Assembly (NCBI RefSeq): GCF_000516985.1
Contig: NW_006917092.1
Location: 1,008,619 to 1,072,618, forward strand
DNA length: 64,000 bases
Origin: Pestalotiopsis fici W106-1
Lineage: Eukaryota > Ascomycota > Sordariomycetes > Amphisphaeriales > Sporocadaceae
Direction of reading: 5' to 3'
The notes below the pieces were generated by a model. That model was not told the DNA's origin. It saw only the letters and a program-made list of their open reading frames with translations, and did no database searches. Of this stretch, positions 1-9,986 are shown piece after piece; position 1 is the stretch's first letter, and every line of letters begins with the position of its first letter. The position numbers and the translations under genes were made by a program.

Positions 1-93
1 CCCGACGCCATCAACTACTTCCTCGCCGACGAGATCGAGATTGACAGCGACGTCGACCTCGACAGCGATGACGAGGACGTTGAGATGTCCTAA
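1..93 (+). CDS. 3' end of a protein with an acidic C-terminus (partial)
   Basis: The window opens inside an open frame that runs 30 codons to TAA at 91-93. The residues read PDAINYFLADEIEID followed by a run of Asp, Glu and Ser (DSDDEDVEMS). A short aliphatic/aromatic 'AINYFL' helix followed by an acidic tail is seen at the C-terminus of nucleosome assembly proteins (NAP/SET histone chaperones), so that is the best guess, but 30 residues cannot decide it. The codons are GC-rich at third positions, as in other real genes here. The rest of the gene lies upstream of the window. Confidence 0.55.
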   Translation, partial: PDAINYFLADEIEIDSDVDLDSDDEDVEMS

Positions 94-718
94 ACATCTT
101 AAGAAGACGCAACAAAAAATAATGATGACCTATTGATGACGTTTGGATGAAAGAGAGAATATTAAAAAGTTTGGTTCATGATGATGGTTTCAGGAGGAGA
201 GTCACTTGTCTACATATACCCCCAGGACCTGGATAGCATTTAGGTTGCAAGTCCTAGTCTAATGCAGTAGTTGCAAAAGAGGCCGCCTATTTTTGGCTGA
301 TGCAATAATGAGAGCATATTACAACATTTCACCATAGTTCCTTTCGCCATGTGAATGTCTGACAATTATATCTAAGCGTAGTTGATGGTTGAATCCAGGG
401 AGCACCAAATTATCATACAACCATGAACTACAACATGAATGTAAGCTGACCTGCCTGGCGATCACAGGTCCAACGCCAAAGCGAAATAATCTCTTGCACT
501 GTCGTACGTCAGACTTTTTAAAGTACCATCCATGCTCTTGGTCCCACCACTTTTGTGCTTTTGCTTTACACGCCATGTCAAGTATTCCCAGGGACACAAG
601 GTGCACATCAAGAGATCCTATGCCCATATAGCTGTTAAATAATTATGCATTAGAATTATCGTATATCATCCTAGAGGCATCACCAATCGTCAAGACAATA
701 GGACACCTTTCTCCATGT
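94..718. other. Intergenic stretch, no gene seen
   Basis: This AT-rich stretch lies between two convergent genes. The short open frames on both strands at 319-631 overlap each other, lack codon bias and match nothing I recognise. It probably holds the two 3' untranslated regions. Confidence 0.5.
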
Positions 719-1309
719 CTACAATAATGCAACACCAAATGCTGCACCAACCAGGGCCATGAACGGGTTGTGGTGTACATGGCCGGCCGCACCCGTCGCC
801 ACGCTCACCGACGAGCTGTCCGTGCTGGAAGTGGTCAAGCTCCCACCATTCGTCACCGTGCTTGTCGCAGCCGTCGTTACCGTGGGCGTGACATCGCTGC
901 CGCTGCCGCTGCTACCTGTAGGCGCCACGGTAGCTTGACTTCCACTACCGCTCTCATTTGCAGCCGTGGTGGTTACGGCGGCGTTGGTAGTGGTAGTAGT
1001 GGTAACTTGAGTATCCTGGGCCGTGGAGATGGGAGAGGAGGAGGTGCTCCGTGCGGTAAAGCACGGCATGTACGACGGCTCGGTGTTGCACGAGGCGGTG
1101 CCCACGTAGGCCGCGCAGCACGGCACCGTGGTCTTGACGGGCGCCCGGCCGCCGCCGCAGTCGAGCGGGTCGCAGATCTGCCCGTCGTCGGGGTCGTACC
1201 AGTGCACGATGCCGTCGGCGCAGCTGCCGTACGTGTGCGTCGCGCATCCCTCGGCGTAGACGCTGCGTGCGGCCACCAGGAGTAGGACCGTAAGGGTTGA
1301 TGTGTACAT
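719..1309 (-). CDS. Secreted GPI-anchored protein with a CDxLDCGGGRAP motif
   Basis: This 196-residue protein starts at the Met followed by a hydrophobic signal peptide (YTSTLTVLLLVAARSVYA); the upstream in-frame Met at 1381 would put 24 polar residues before it. The mature N-terminus is cysteine-rich and carries HWYDPDDGQICDPLDCGGGR (about residues 36-55) and then a TTVPCC segment. A long Thr/Ser-rich stalk follows, and the protein ends in a short hydrophobic tail (NPFMALVGAAFGVALL) typical of GPI-anchor signals. Fungal proteins with this CGGGRAP motif are often labelled 'siderophore biosynthesis', a label I regard as unproven. Its likely place is the plasma membrane or cell wall. No intron is needed. 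Confidence 0.8.
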   Translation of the reverse strand: MYTSTLTVLLLVAARSVYAEGCATHTYGSCADGIVHWYDPDDGQICDPLDCGGGRAPVKTTVPCCAAYVGTASCNTEPSYMPCFTARSTSSSPISTAQDTQVTTTTTTNAAVTTTAANESGSGSQATVAPTGSSGSGSDVTPTVTTAATSTVTNGGSLTTSSTDSSSVSVATGAAGHVHHNPFMALVGAAFGVALL

Positions 1310-2874
1310 GATGTTTTCTTTGGTATTAGTTTGCGCCTGGTTGAGAAATCTAGAGACTGTTTGAGGTTGAGACGCGCGCAAGAACGAGAGAGAAAACGAG
1401 AGAGTTTGGTTGCGTAGAGATGTTAGTGAACGACTTGACTTGAAGAAGGACGAGGAACCGAATAATCGTCAGAAAACAAACTCCATTGCAATTAATATAA
1501 CATCACCGTCTGGCTGAAAACCCCCTTGGTAGCCAAGCAGTTTCTCGGAAATTGAGTCACTAAGGACTCGGGTCGGTCGTCGCCCTAGTCCTAGCTCTCC
1601 CTCGCCGTGTCACAGCGTGACAATTTTGTTTACTGTGCCGCAGACTGAAAGTCTGGGCATTGGACGCTGAGAGAAATTTCTGTTTTTGGCATCTTTCAAC
1701 ACGAATCTGACATCGTGTTCTGGGGCCACCCCTTTTCAAAGATGATGACTCCCCCAAAAGTGCAGATGTAACCCCCAGATATGTGAGTCTAGACCTGATC
1801 AACTGTGCGGCAATAGTTCCCGCAATCTCCTCACTATGACTTGATCTCCTCAAGGATCGCACGGGCACCCAACGAGGATCTTGATGAAAGCAGTGTAGTG
1901 CCATTACTTTGATGGCGACCATCAATGAAGAGGCTTGAGTCGTGACTACAGAAATAAGCATAAAAACAAGCTATCCTCGAGTCGGCCAAGAAAACAGTCG
2001 TGGCGCAGTCCAAGCACTAGCGCTGACATGTGCCTCTGAGCTGTACATGCTGCAACACCTTTGATACTGTTGGGTTTGGATTTCGGAAACGTGAGATACT
2101 TTATGGGCTCCCTGGGTGCTTCGAAAACGAGCCTGCGGTGGGATTATCAGCGTTCAGTCATGCTAGAAATCAAAGTGTGTCGTATTGGTTGCTGGTTCCA
2201 TGCGAGCCTAATATGTTCAGCTGCTTTGCTAGATTGATTACACGAGCAACCAGACTGCTTGCCTCGATGCACGTGTGAAACTAATGCACATCGTGCATAG
2301 AGACCGCTTGGTCGTTATGGAGTTAAGAACGTAAAAAGACTGTGGAATTGAAAGGAAACAAGGACTCCAAGAAACAAGAGGATTCGGTATATCAATGCTT
2401 CAAGGAGTAAATATTCCATTATGCCTTGGAAGATCTAATATGTAGGCATCTTTCCTTGGTGCGAATCGCCTCTTCCAGCAACCGTGAGATTGTCCGGCCC
2501 GCATATTTGGCTCCGGCCAAGAGTGTATACAGACTTGCCAAGCCTACATTGGTATTATTGGCATATGGTGGACAGCAACTAAGACTTGAGTCGGCAGGAT
2601 TTACACAGGACAAGACTCAGCAAATTTATGTAAACAGCGTGTTTCCTGTGTATGCTAGCACTACTTGCAATGAAGGACTAGTGAATCAAAACTCAAAAGG
2701 CATCGTTGTCCTGGTAAACAATAGCAACCCGCAGAGGCGTTCCCATCAAAAATCACAAGACAGTCTCTCAAGAAACAAGAGTAACCATTAAGCTCGTTAT
2801 ACGAGTTCACTGCAGGCTTGGCCCATATGGTATTTGGCTGAGATATAGACTCTGGCTGTGTCATCGTAGGCCAT
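1310..2874. other. Intergenic stretch, no gene seen
   Basis: This stretch contains the promoter of the GPI-anchored protein gene next to 1310 and the downstream flank of the metallothionein. Open frames at 1560-1961 (-) and 2426-2791 (+) have no recognisable motif, no signal peptide and no splice logic, so I left them out. Confidence 0.45.
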
Positions 2875-3087
2875 TTAGTGCTAGATATCATCAAGTCAGT
2901 CATGATTCTTTTACTTGGGTGATGAGAGTCAACGTACGCCGCAGCTGCTGCACGAACAGCCGGAACAGCTGCCGGAGCATGAGCAAGATGTGCAACTGCT
3001 GCAGTTCCCAAAGGTGTCAGTTCCTGAAGTTTGAATATATCATGATTGATTCAATATCATTTGGGTGGTGTCGTACCAGGAAGGCAT
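2875..3087 (-). CDS. Metallothionein-like peptide, 25 residues, three exons
   Basis: This tiny gene reads ATG at 3087-3085, exon 1 3087-3077, exon 2 2998-2938, exon 3 2880-2875. The spliced product is 25 residues with eight cysteines, mostly in Cys-Ser-Cys and Cys-X2-Cys arrangements (cores CSCTSCSCSGS and CSGCSCSSCG), with no aromatic residue except a possible C-terminal His. Both introns (78 and 57 nt) begin GTACG and have a CTGAC branch site about 17 nt before the AG. If the second intron is retained, the peptide ends Gly-Val-Arg and is 26 residues. Size and pattern match the short copper metallothioneins of fungi such as Neurospora crassa; the role would be binding Cu or Zn in the cytosol. 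A TATA box lies 118 nt upstream. Confidence 0.72.
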
Positions 3088-3204
3088 ATTGGCTATGATT
3101 GGTTTGGCTTGGGAAAGCAAAAAGTCGATGTTTCTGAAATGTGATATTCTTTAATTTGTGCAATCTGGATGATTCGAAAATGAAATTTCGAGGAGAATCG
3201 ATCG

Positions 3205-3213
3205 CCTTTTATA
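3205..3213 (-). promoter_or_regulatory. TATA box of the metallothionein gene
   Basis: On the minus strand the sequence reads AGTATAAAAGGCG, a strong TATA element. It lies about 118 nt before the metallothionein ATG, leaving room for a roughly 90 nt leader, which is A/C-rich just before the ATG (GCCAATATGCC). Confidence 0.6.
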
Positions 3214-5613
3214 CTTTTCCATCTGGTTGTCTACCCCTCCCTCCCTCCCTCCATCCCGTAGTCCTGGGAGGTCGGCTGGAATCTCATCCTCCAACACGGG
3301 ATTGATAGGTTTCTCGTCCACCAGGGCATCGAGGCTCACTCGCCAAGTCCCAAACAGCTGGTTCGACTCGCAATTCCCCGCACTTTGTGTTCCCAATCGA
3401 GCCTGTTATTATTCTCAACCGATCCAATGATCTCTTGCCGAGCCAAACGCCCAGTCTGACATTCGCCTCCTCTCCCTTGCCTCGCTCGTCTCGGTCATGG
3501 AATATGGTAAGAACGTGGGGTACCTGGACGAATCACTGGACCGTGCCGATCACTTGGAGGCTTTTTCGGATGTTGCGTCGTATGGTCGCAGATATGGGAG
3601 GACGGATCTGGCCGCAAGTTGGATGGTAATGGTTGTCCATGTTTCGAGAAAAGGATGGGAAGTGTGGTTGGCTATGCCAAAAGTAGTCGTAACCACGTCG
3701 ACTAGCGAATCGAGCCGGCCAGTATCGGGGGTTCCACTCCTCCATATTCCTATAGCTTGAGCGAATAGCATGCACTCCTTGGACAACACATGATACTATC
3801 CTTGGCGCTGCAACGTGTTTATATCTCATGTTATGGAGCCTCCGGGAAACCCAAAAGAGTTTCCCTGAGGAATATCAGGCTGTCTGCAGGTGGCTAGGAA
3901 TTCTCCGGGAGCTCGCGGCACGTGCAAGAGAGGGCATTCCTGCTCGGCCGTCACGACATGAGTCTCTTGACCACGGCAAATCTGAAAGGCCTGTCGTGGG
4001 ACAACAAGCAGACGTTGCAAGGCCGGGCAGATGCCAAGCATCTTCGCATGTCGAACCGAGACGAGTATTTCCCCATTGGTCGGAGGGGAAGAGAGCCTCG
4101 TTTGGCTCAGTCGCCTATTGCTGGTGCGGAGAACATGGCGGCCTGGAATATTCCCGCAGTGCGCCCGTGTGAACCGGTGTGAGAACGAGAGCCCCGGGGC
4201 CCTGTATCGATCATGCAAATGTATGCGGCTGCCCCTTGCGTTATGGTTGGGGCCATGAACCGAAGCGAAATGCAAGAGTACAAGTTGAGAAATCTTTTGA
4301 ATTCCAACCTGGTCATATATACTATTTTGTTGTTGAGTCTCGAAAGTCCCTTGATGGCCGTGGAACACTTGGCGCCAGCAGTTTTGGGAACCTTGATGGC
4401 CACTTTTGGGCGGTCAACGGGACTTGACTATGCCGATCCTGTTTCGAGCGACCCGACACGATTCAGCACGGGGCAGTCCATCATGAAGTTATCAACTATC
4501 GTCCCGTCGTCTCTTTCGCAAAGTACCGTCAAAAAAGCATGGGAAATATCGCGGAGAAATCAACTCCAAAGACAGTCCCCAGGATGATCCTTCCACGGTG
4601 TACAGTCGTGTCAGAAACGTCACCTCTCCAATAGACCATGCACGACTAGGTGTGATCGGTGGTTTAATAGGCCCACGCAACCTGGTGGCGGACCTGCCGG
4701 TGTGATTTATGCATCTCTGTGGCGATCCCAGCCAACAAGCAACAGGCTTCGATGATAGGTGGCTCGACTCGAGATGCGAGACCGAGAAGCTGGTAGTCGA
4801 TAGCCTGAGCAGATATCAGAGCTGATTATAGAATATCCTTGGCCATCAGCCGTGACGCAAACCTGGCTCTTGTATCTAAACTTTGGCTAGTGAAATCTGA
4901 CACTCTCAGCAACGGCAATTGTGGGAGCGTTTTCATCAGCGTACAAGCTGACCTGCCATGGGAATGACGGACCCAGAAGCCGAAGCCGAGACAAGTCAGG
5001 TCTGCTCCAAGTTGGAATCAAAGGCTACATCGAGTCGCAACGGTACTTCTATGCCTGCCTCGTACCAGCCAGACTGGGCATAGGGTCAGACATGGAATGT
5101 CGGTTCGTATTCCGCAAAGTCGCGACCGGCGAAAGGCTTCTGAAGCAATTGTTTGGCAAGTGTACCCCTCGTCGCTTTCCTTGACCGGAGTGGTTAAGAA
5201 CGCCTACAAGCTCTCTTCTCACAAGTTCGAGTCATATTCTGCGTCTCCCAAAGACATTGCCAGACCGACAGAAACACTCGAAATGACAAGTTCAACGTGA
5301 GAACAGCGGCCACGACCTTCAGAAGGAGTGGCAGAAGAGCCATGGCACAATACGACACAAATTTCAACGACAATTTGATTTTATACCCGCTTGTGATTAC
5401 TATCTATTGACCCGTTGCTTACATACAGTGCATGCTCGAGGATTCATGTTGAGCTGTCCAGAAACCCACAGTTCGGCAGTAGAATAGACTAGAAATAGCA
5501 TTCAAGAACTGCTGACTTTTATACACTCTTTATCATTGACGGCGAAGCTTCCGAAAAGAGTTGTGTTCTTGCTGAGACGAGTTCCTCAGGGAAGAGGAAA
5601 TCAGAAAACATGG
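3214..5613. other. Long stretch without a recognisable gene
   Basis: About 2.4 kb with many short overlapping frames on both strands. A frame at 4921-5184 (+) and one at 5097-5300 (+) look mildly coding but have no motif I know and are cut by stops. A pyrimidine-rich CTCCCTCCCTCC run lies at about 3235. It may be a decayed gene; I cannot support a call. Confidence 0.4.
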
Positions 5614-5805
5614 CTTCTTGGGATGAAGAGTATTAGGGCGGAGCCTTTTGAGAACGATAATTCTCTAGTCGAAATCAGGATGGCAGAGGAACTCTTCAAG
5701 GGCCGTCGCTCTCTTGCCGAATGCAGAAAGGCAAAAGAAACTTTCAAGAGCTTTGGCTCTCTAGTCGAAATCACGAACGGGAAAGGGTCACAAGCGGGTC
5801 GGGTT
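5614..5805 (+). repeat. Four tandem 48-nt units (16 codons each)
   Basis: Units start at 5614, 5662, 5710 and 5758. The middle two align base for base over 48 nt (TCTCTAGTCGAAATCAGG against TCTCTTGCCGAATGCAGA, and so on), the last matches at its 5' half and the first is weaker. All stay in one frame, reading SLVEIRMAEELFKGRR, SLAECRKAKETFKSFG, SLVEITNGKG. The frame is open from 5536 to 5823 but has no good ATG before the repeats, so this is either an exon of a gene I cannot complete or a relic. Confidence 0.6.
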
Positions 5806-5861
5806 GTTGTTGATGGCGGTTGAAGCTGTCATTGAGGCTGAAAATGCTCTCGGCGAGGTCT

Positions 5862-6877
5862 TTACTCCTCGTTGAGGTAGGGACCCTGGTCGTAAGCGAC
5901 TCTAGAGTGCCCTCCAATGACGAATTCCTTCTTCTCCAGAGCCTCTGCGAATTCGGTCTCGTGTCAGATTGTTGCCGCTCAATGTAGATACATGGGCTTT
6001 GCGGTGCAGTCTTACCTTTGGTTCGGTATCGAAACTTGAAAGTTGCGAACGGCTGCGAGATGGCCAGACGCGAGCGCCTGTCTGGCAGGGTGTCAATGTA
6101 GCGGTCAGAGATCCAGGGAACGTTGAGGCCCTCAACGAGCATCTCTCTGTAACTGCGTGTCAGGTTGAGTCAGTACCTTGATGCGCAAGTAGTGGGGAGA
6201 GAAGAAAGCGGAACAGACTCACGTGTCCTGAAGAGTTTGTCGATCACTACGAAGGGTTCGGTCAGAGAGCTGATCGACGTAGTACAGATCACGGTCCGAG
6301 ACCAGGTACTCCGTACCGGGCTCCATCATGATGGATTTCTCCATGTGGAAGGCCTGAACTTTGATCGTGCCCATGTTTTCGATCCCCTCCTCATCTTTGC
6401 CCCGATTTCCGGGACCTGTCGACTGTCAGTTTGGGAGGGGTGACAACATATCTAAGAGGCAAGCATACCATTGGTAAGATCACTGAACTGGAACTCGCGG
6501 CGAGTAAATGGGCCGCCGACAGTGCCGCGCCAGTGGATACCATCCATGACCTTCTTGAACGAGCGTCCAGTGTTCCAACCTCGCTCGTGCACAAAGCACT
6601 CTGGCTGGCCGTCAATCTCGATGAAATATCCAACATGGTGGCCGCGGTGGACAAAACCCCTGGGTCGTTCGATCTTGACTGCCAGCTTCTGTCCAGGTCG
6701 GCCCTCGATGAAGCGAGTGACTTGATGATACTCCAACTTCACTCCGGCGGGAACCTCGTGGGGTTCACCCTCGATGCACCAGTTGCCCTCTTGAAAGAGA
6801 GGAGTGTACTCGGGAAGATCCTGTCCATTGACTTGGACCGTGACACCGAGTTGGTGCTGGCCAGTGATGAACGGCAT
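5862..6877 (-). CDS. DUF7918 domain protein, four exons
   Basis: Exons 6877-6469, 6415-6223, 6152-6016 and 5944-5862 join in frame to 273 residues. The start MPFITGQHQLGVTVQVNG is the usual opening of the fungal DUF7918 family. The first exon carries the beta-rich core, with FIEGRPGQKLAVKI and the HHVGYFIEIDGQPE segment at about residues 70-95. Exon 2 ends near residue 200 (VSDRDLYYVDQLSDRT), and exon 4 ends YDQGPYLNEE. Introns are 53, 70 and 71 nt with good GT and AG ends; the first intron must use the second of two neighbouring AGs to avoid a stop. The family has no known biochemical function. The gene ahead of it on the same strand is scytalone dehydratase, more than 900 bp away. Confidence 0.8.
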
Positions 6878-7812
6878 CCTGTCCGAGTGAAATGCAGATG
6901 GAGATGGGATTCGGAAAGGAAGTGCGCAGGTGAGGGGTGGTGGCAGTGGATCAAATTTGATGGTGGTGACAAAATCTCCGGATGAGCCGTGGCAAGTGTT
7001 TGAGAACAAAATGCCACGATGGATTGGATCCCGGAGTGTGTTGTGTGGGTTAAGAAATCCGCAGCAAGAACCCTCCCAGTCGTTTGTATTTGAAAATCCA
7101 AGTCAGGCAAGTGAAAAGATATGACCCGCTTGAGGCTGTCGTGCCTTTACGCAATACTCTGTAAACGCATAGTTTAGAAAGGAACAATCAAATGAATTGT
7201 ACTTGATCGTCAACTCATTTCTAGATGATCGTCGTGATACTGTGGGATCAAAAAGGTGACTGTATTGAAATTGTATATTAGCGCTCGGGCCATTATGGTA
7301 AAGACTATATCGGCGCAAAGGTGGACCCATCTATAGAATAGTACACTACTCGGCGACCATATTTACATTCCAAAGTGCAGAGTTTCTGCTAAGATAATAA
7401 CGATATCGTTATAAAGTTAACCAGTCAGCTCTCTGGCATCTCCCCACAAATAAACAAAGTGCCTACCTAGGAAACGGCCAAGGTCTGCGTTTGTATTATC
7501 CTAGGTATAAGTATCTGAAACCCATGACAATTCAATATATCGTGAGTAAGTGCTTGGTAGGAACAATGAAAGTTTTTGGACATCAGAGCAGCATTGTGAA
7601 TCACTGTGATTTACCTCTATGGCTCAGTTCACTTTTGAATCAATGGACAACCATGGCTTTTGTGAGCAAGACCATCAGTTGGACAACGGGAAGGAATGTT
7701 TGTCAATCATGCCACCAACATATTCGGGGCCATTTCACAAGCCATTATGCACGTTCAATAATTCATTTCGTCAGCATTATGTCTTGTATAATTGTACACA
7801 ACCTCTGCCAGA
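6878..7812. other. Intergenic stretch, no gene seen
   Basis: Holds the promoter of the DUF7918 gene and the 3' flank of scytalone dehydratase. Open frames at 7491-7991 and 7619-8257 (+) are antisense to scytalone dehydratase or run into it. Confidence 0.5.
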
Positions 7813-8513
7813 TCAGACAGCAGAGACAGTCACTCTGCCATGCTGCTGCTGCTGGTGCTTGGCCGAAATACCCTCAGCCGCGGTATCCTCGGTACCAAAA
7901 GCCTCACGGCCGCTGGCAAACACCTTGTCAAAGTCAAACTCGCCCCATCGGATCTCGGGGCAAAGACCAGCAAACTTCCACTCGCCATTGACCTTGCGGT
8001 ACCAGTGGGTGTTTGTGCTGTGGGCGTGGCCCTTGACGGCGACGGTGCTCCGCGTCTCGTCCGTGTATCTCTGGTGGGGGACGCGCAGCTGGTGGACGCC
8101 GACGACCTCGGTGTCGCTAATCTTTTCCCACTTTGTGCCTCCGATAAAGTGTTGGGTCATGAGCAGGGGGTCGCCGAGTACGGCCTTGTCTGAAATCATG
8201 GCGATGAACTCTTCGGCGGGCATGGCTTCCCACAGTTTGTCAAGGAACGAACGATAGTCGATCTGAAATTGGAAGAAGAGATTAGTGCAAGTAGAGGTTG
8301 CAGGATGATTCGGATATTATTGCACCTACCCTCAGCGTGGGGGCGATACATTTCCTCAATCTGCTCCAATCCTTGCTATCGTAGCTATCGGCCCATTCGA
8401 CGAGGCACTGCTGGAGACCTAGGTAGTCTATGCAAATATCAGCGTCTGTCATTGGATGTCGTTATCACGGGTAGGTGGTAGCTACCATCAAAGGTAATGT
8501 TTCCGTTGACCAT
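7813..8513 (-). CDS. SCD1: Scytalone dehydratase (DHN-melanin biosynthesis), three exons
   Basis: Exons 8513-8486, 8427-8330 and 8262-7813 give 191 residues. The enzyme dehydrates scytalone to 1,3,8-trihydroxynaphthalene and vermelone to 1,8-DHN in the pentaketide melanin pathway. Family hallmarks are present: DDYLGLQQC, the catalytic Tyr-Asp pair in [10 protein letters not shown] (Tyr25, Asp26), [15 protein letters not shown], and the two catalytic His in QHFIGGT (about 80) and KGHAHS (about 105). [14 protein letters not shown] and IRWGEFDFD follow. Intron positions agree with the reading IAPTLR-IDYRS. A Gln/His-rich tail of about 25 residues extends past the usual end. No polyketide synthase, trihydroxynaphthalene reductase or laccase is nearby, so the gene is not in a melanin cluster in this window. 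Confidence 0.95.
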
Positions 8514-9986
8514 GATGGCGGTATTTTGATGTTGTCTTCTTTTCTATTGCTTTTGGGGGGATATTCTTTAGTCTAATAAGTCATGTTGAATTGGATGATC
8601 TTGAAATGTCTACAGCTACGATATTTATGTCGACCTCGATGTGTCCGGACCCGTCGTTGTTTCATCGGATCCCCGAATAAGGTCCGCAGTATTGCTCGCG
8701 GGCCGGGAGTTGGTGGGTAAGATTGGACGTGGCAGAGCGCCGGACATCCCCACGGACGTTTTGACCGCCAGCAAACGTTACCAAGCACTCGACAGTGAGC
8801 GAAAATGTACAGGAATAGGCGAAATCTGACACGTGGTGTTACTATACATAGCTAAGACTCTCCGCAAATAACTCTAACAGACGTGATTTGGGTGGAGGTT
8901 GTCTGCATTTTGCATTTGCTGGATGATGATCTATGCTGGGAGTTGGGGCCTTTATGCGACGCTGCAGGGATGTTCAACGCGCCATGAGTCCGACACGAGT
9001 TGTTGTCAACGAGAAGTATCTCTGGCCCCCCCACGTGGTGGAGCAGCTCAATTTATGCAATTAGTTTAAAAGTAGGTAAAGACAATTAGATAGCCCCCAG
9101 TTGTTGCGGCTGTATGTTGAAGTTTTCTCAATATCCCCATCTATGTACGTCTGGGCATTCGCTGAAGGAGGCCCACCACTCTGGTCGGTAGTGCCACTGC
9201 ACTGGCATCTGCCAGCTGCTGCCGCCCGCCCAATATGTTTCTCATCAGCAGCGCACAACGCGTTCGATGAAGCTCGCAGTTGATCACAGCGAAACGAATT
9301 CACGAGACCAAACCAAAACAGATTGATTGAGCTGTCATTCCCTCTTACAGACTGTGTAACTTTATTTATGATCGCAGGAGAAAGTGAAATGCTTGGAATG
9401 CGAGCGCTGAGCTCTGGCCCCGTCCGCCGCCATCCTTTTGCGCCGAAACATCAACACATCCGTCGCGCCAACCGTGGTTCTCAACACCTAGATATCATCG
9501 AGCAGGGACCAGATAGAGTGTCATTTCACGATTCTGCAATGGAAACCATGTTCTCTCTTTTCTTGCAGCATCCAGAGCATGGGAATGTGCTCCCAAATTT
9601 GGCCATCTCGGTCCAGGCCAGGCTGTCTCATCTTGGGCACGCAATTGATTGTTTTGCCTGGCTCGTTATTGGCCCATCCTTCAGGACTTGGGAGGAATTC
9701 CTCGAGGCCTGCCACAATTCTCGCCCCGGGGAATGCAAGTACTATGCAACAAGGCGAGGAACTTCTAGTCAACAGCCTCTATGAATTTCACTCGAAATAA
9801 TTGTCTGCCGCTGCGCATACTTTCCCAGGCATTACACTGAGACAAGCCCAGGGATGACTAACATCAATACTCTAGCACAATATCACGTATAACTTGTATA
9901 GACGAGAGTCATATTTGAAGCCCATGTTCCCTCTAGATGGTGATTCTTGACCTTGGCAACTTTACGACAACTTTGAAATAGGTAAG
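8514..9986. other. Intergenic stretch, no supported gene
   Basis: Contains the scytalone dehydratase promoter and the leader of the next + strand gene. Frames at 9061-9303 (-), 9323-9784 (+) and 9521-9772 (-) overlap each other and carry no motif I recognise. The 9.3-9.8 kb part is less AT-rich than its surroundings and could be a relic. Confidence 0.45.

Noticed and set aside
770..1285. Open frame of 171 codons on the + strand
   Set aside because: Arg/Gly/Ala-rich shadow of the GPI-anchored protein gene on the minus strand.
2661..3011. Minus-strand frame of 116 codons, Ala-rich
   Set aside because: It covers the metallothionein exon in the wrong frame; the cysteine-rich frame has splice sites and branch points, this one has none.
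5200..5260. tRNA-like AAGTTCGAGTC box
   Set aside because: No matching A box, acceptor stem or anticodon arm can be folded around it; no tRNA gene was found in the window.
9323..9784. Open frame of 153 codons on the + strand with an overlapping minus-strand frame
   Set aside because: No motif, no signal peptide and no codon bias; both strands are equally open, so I could not support either.
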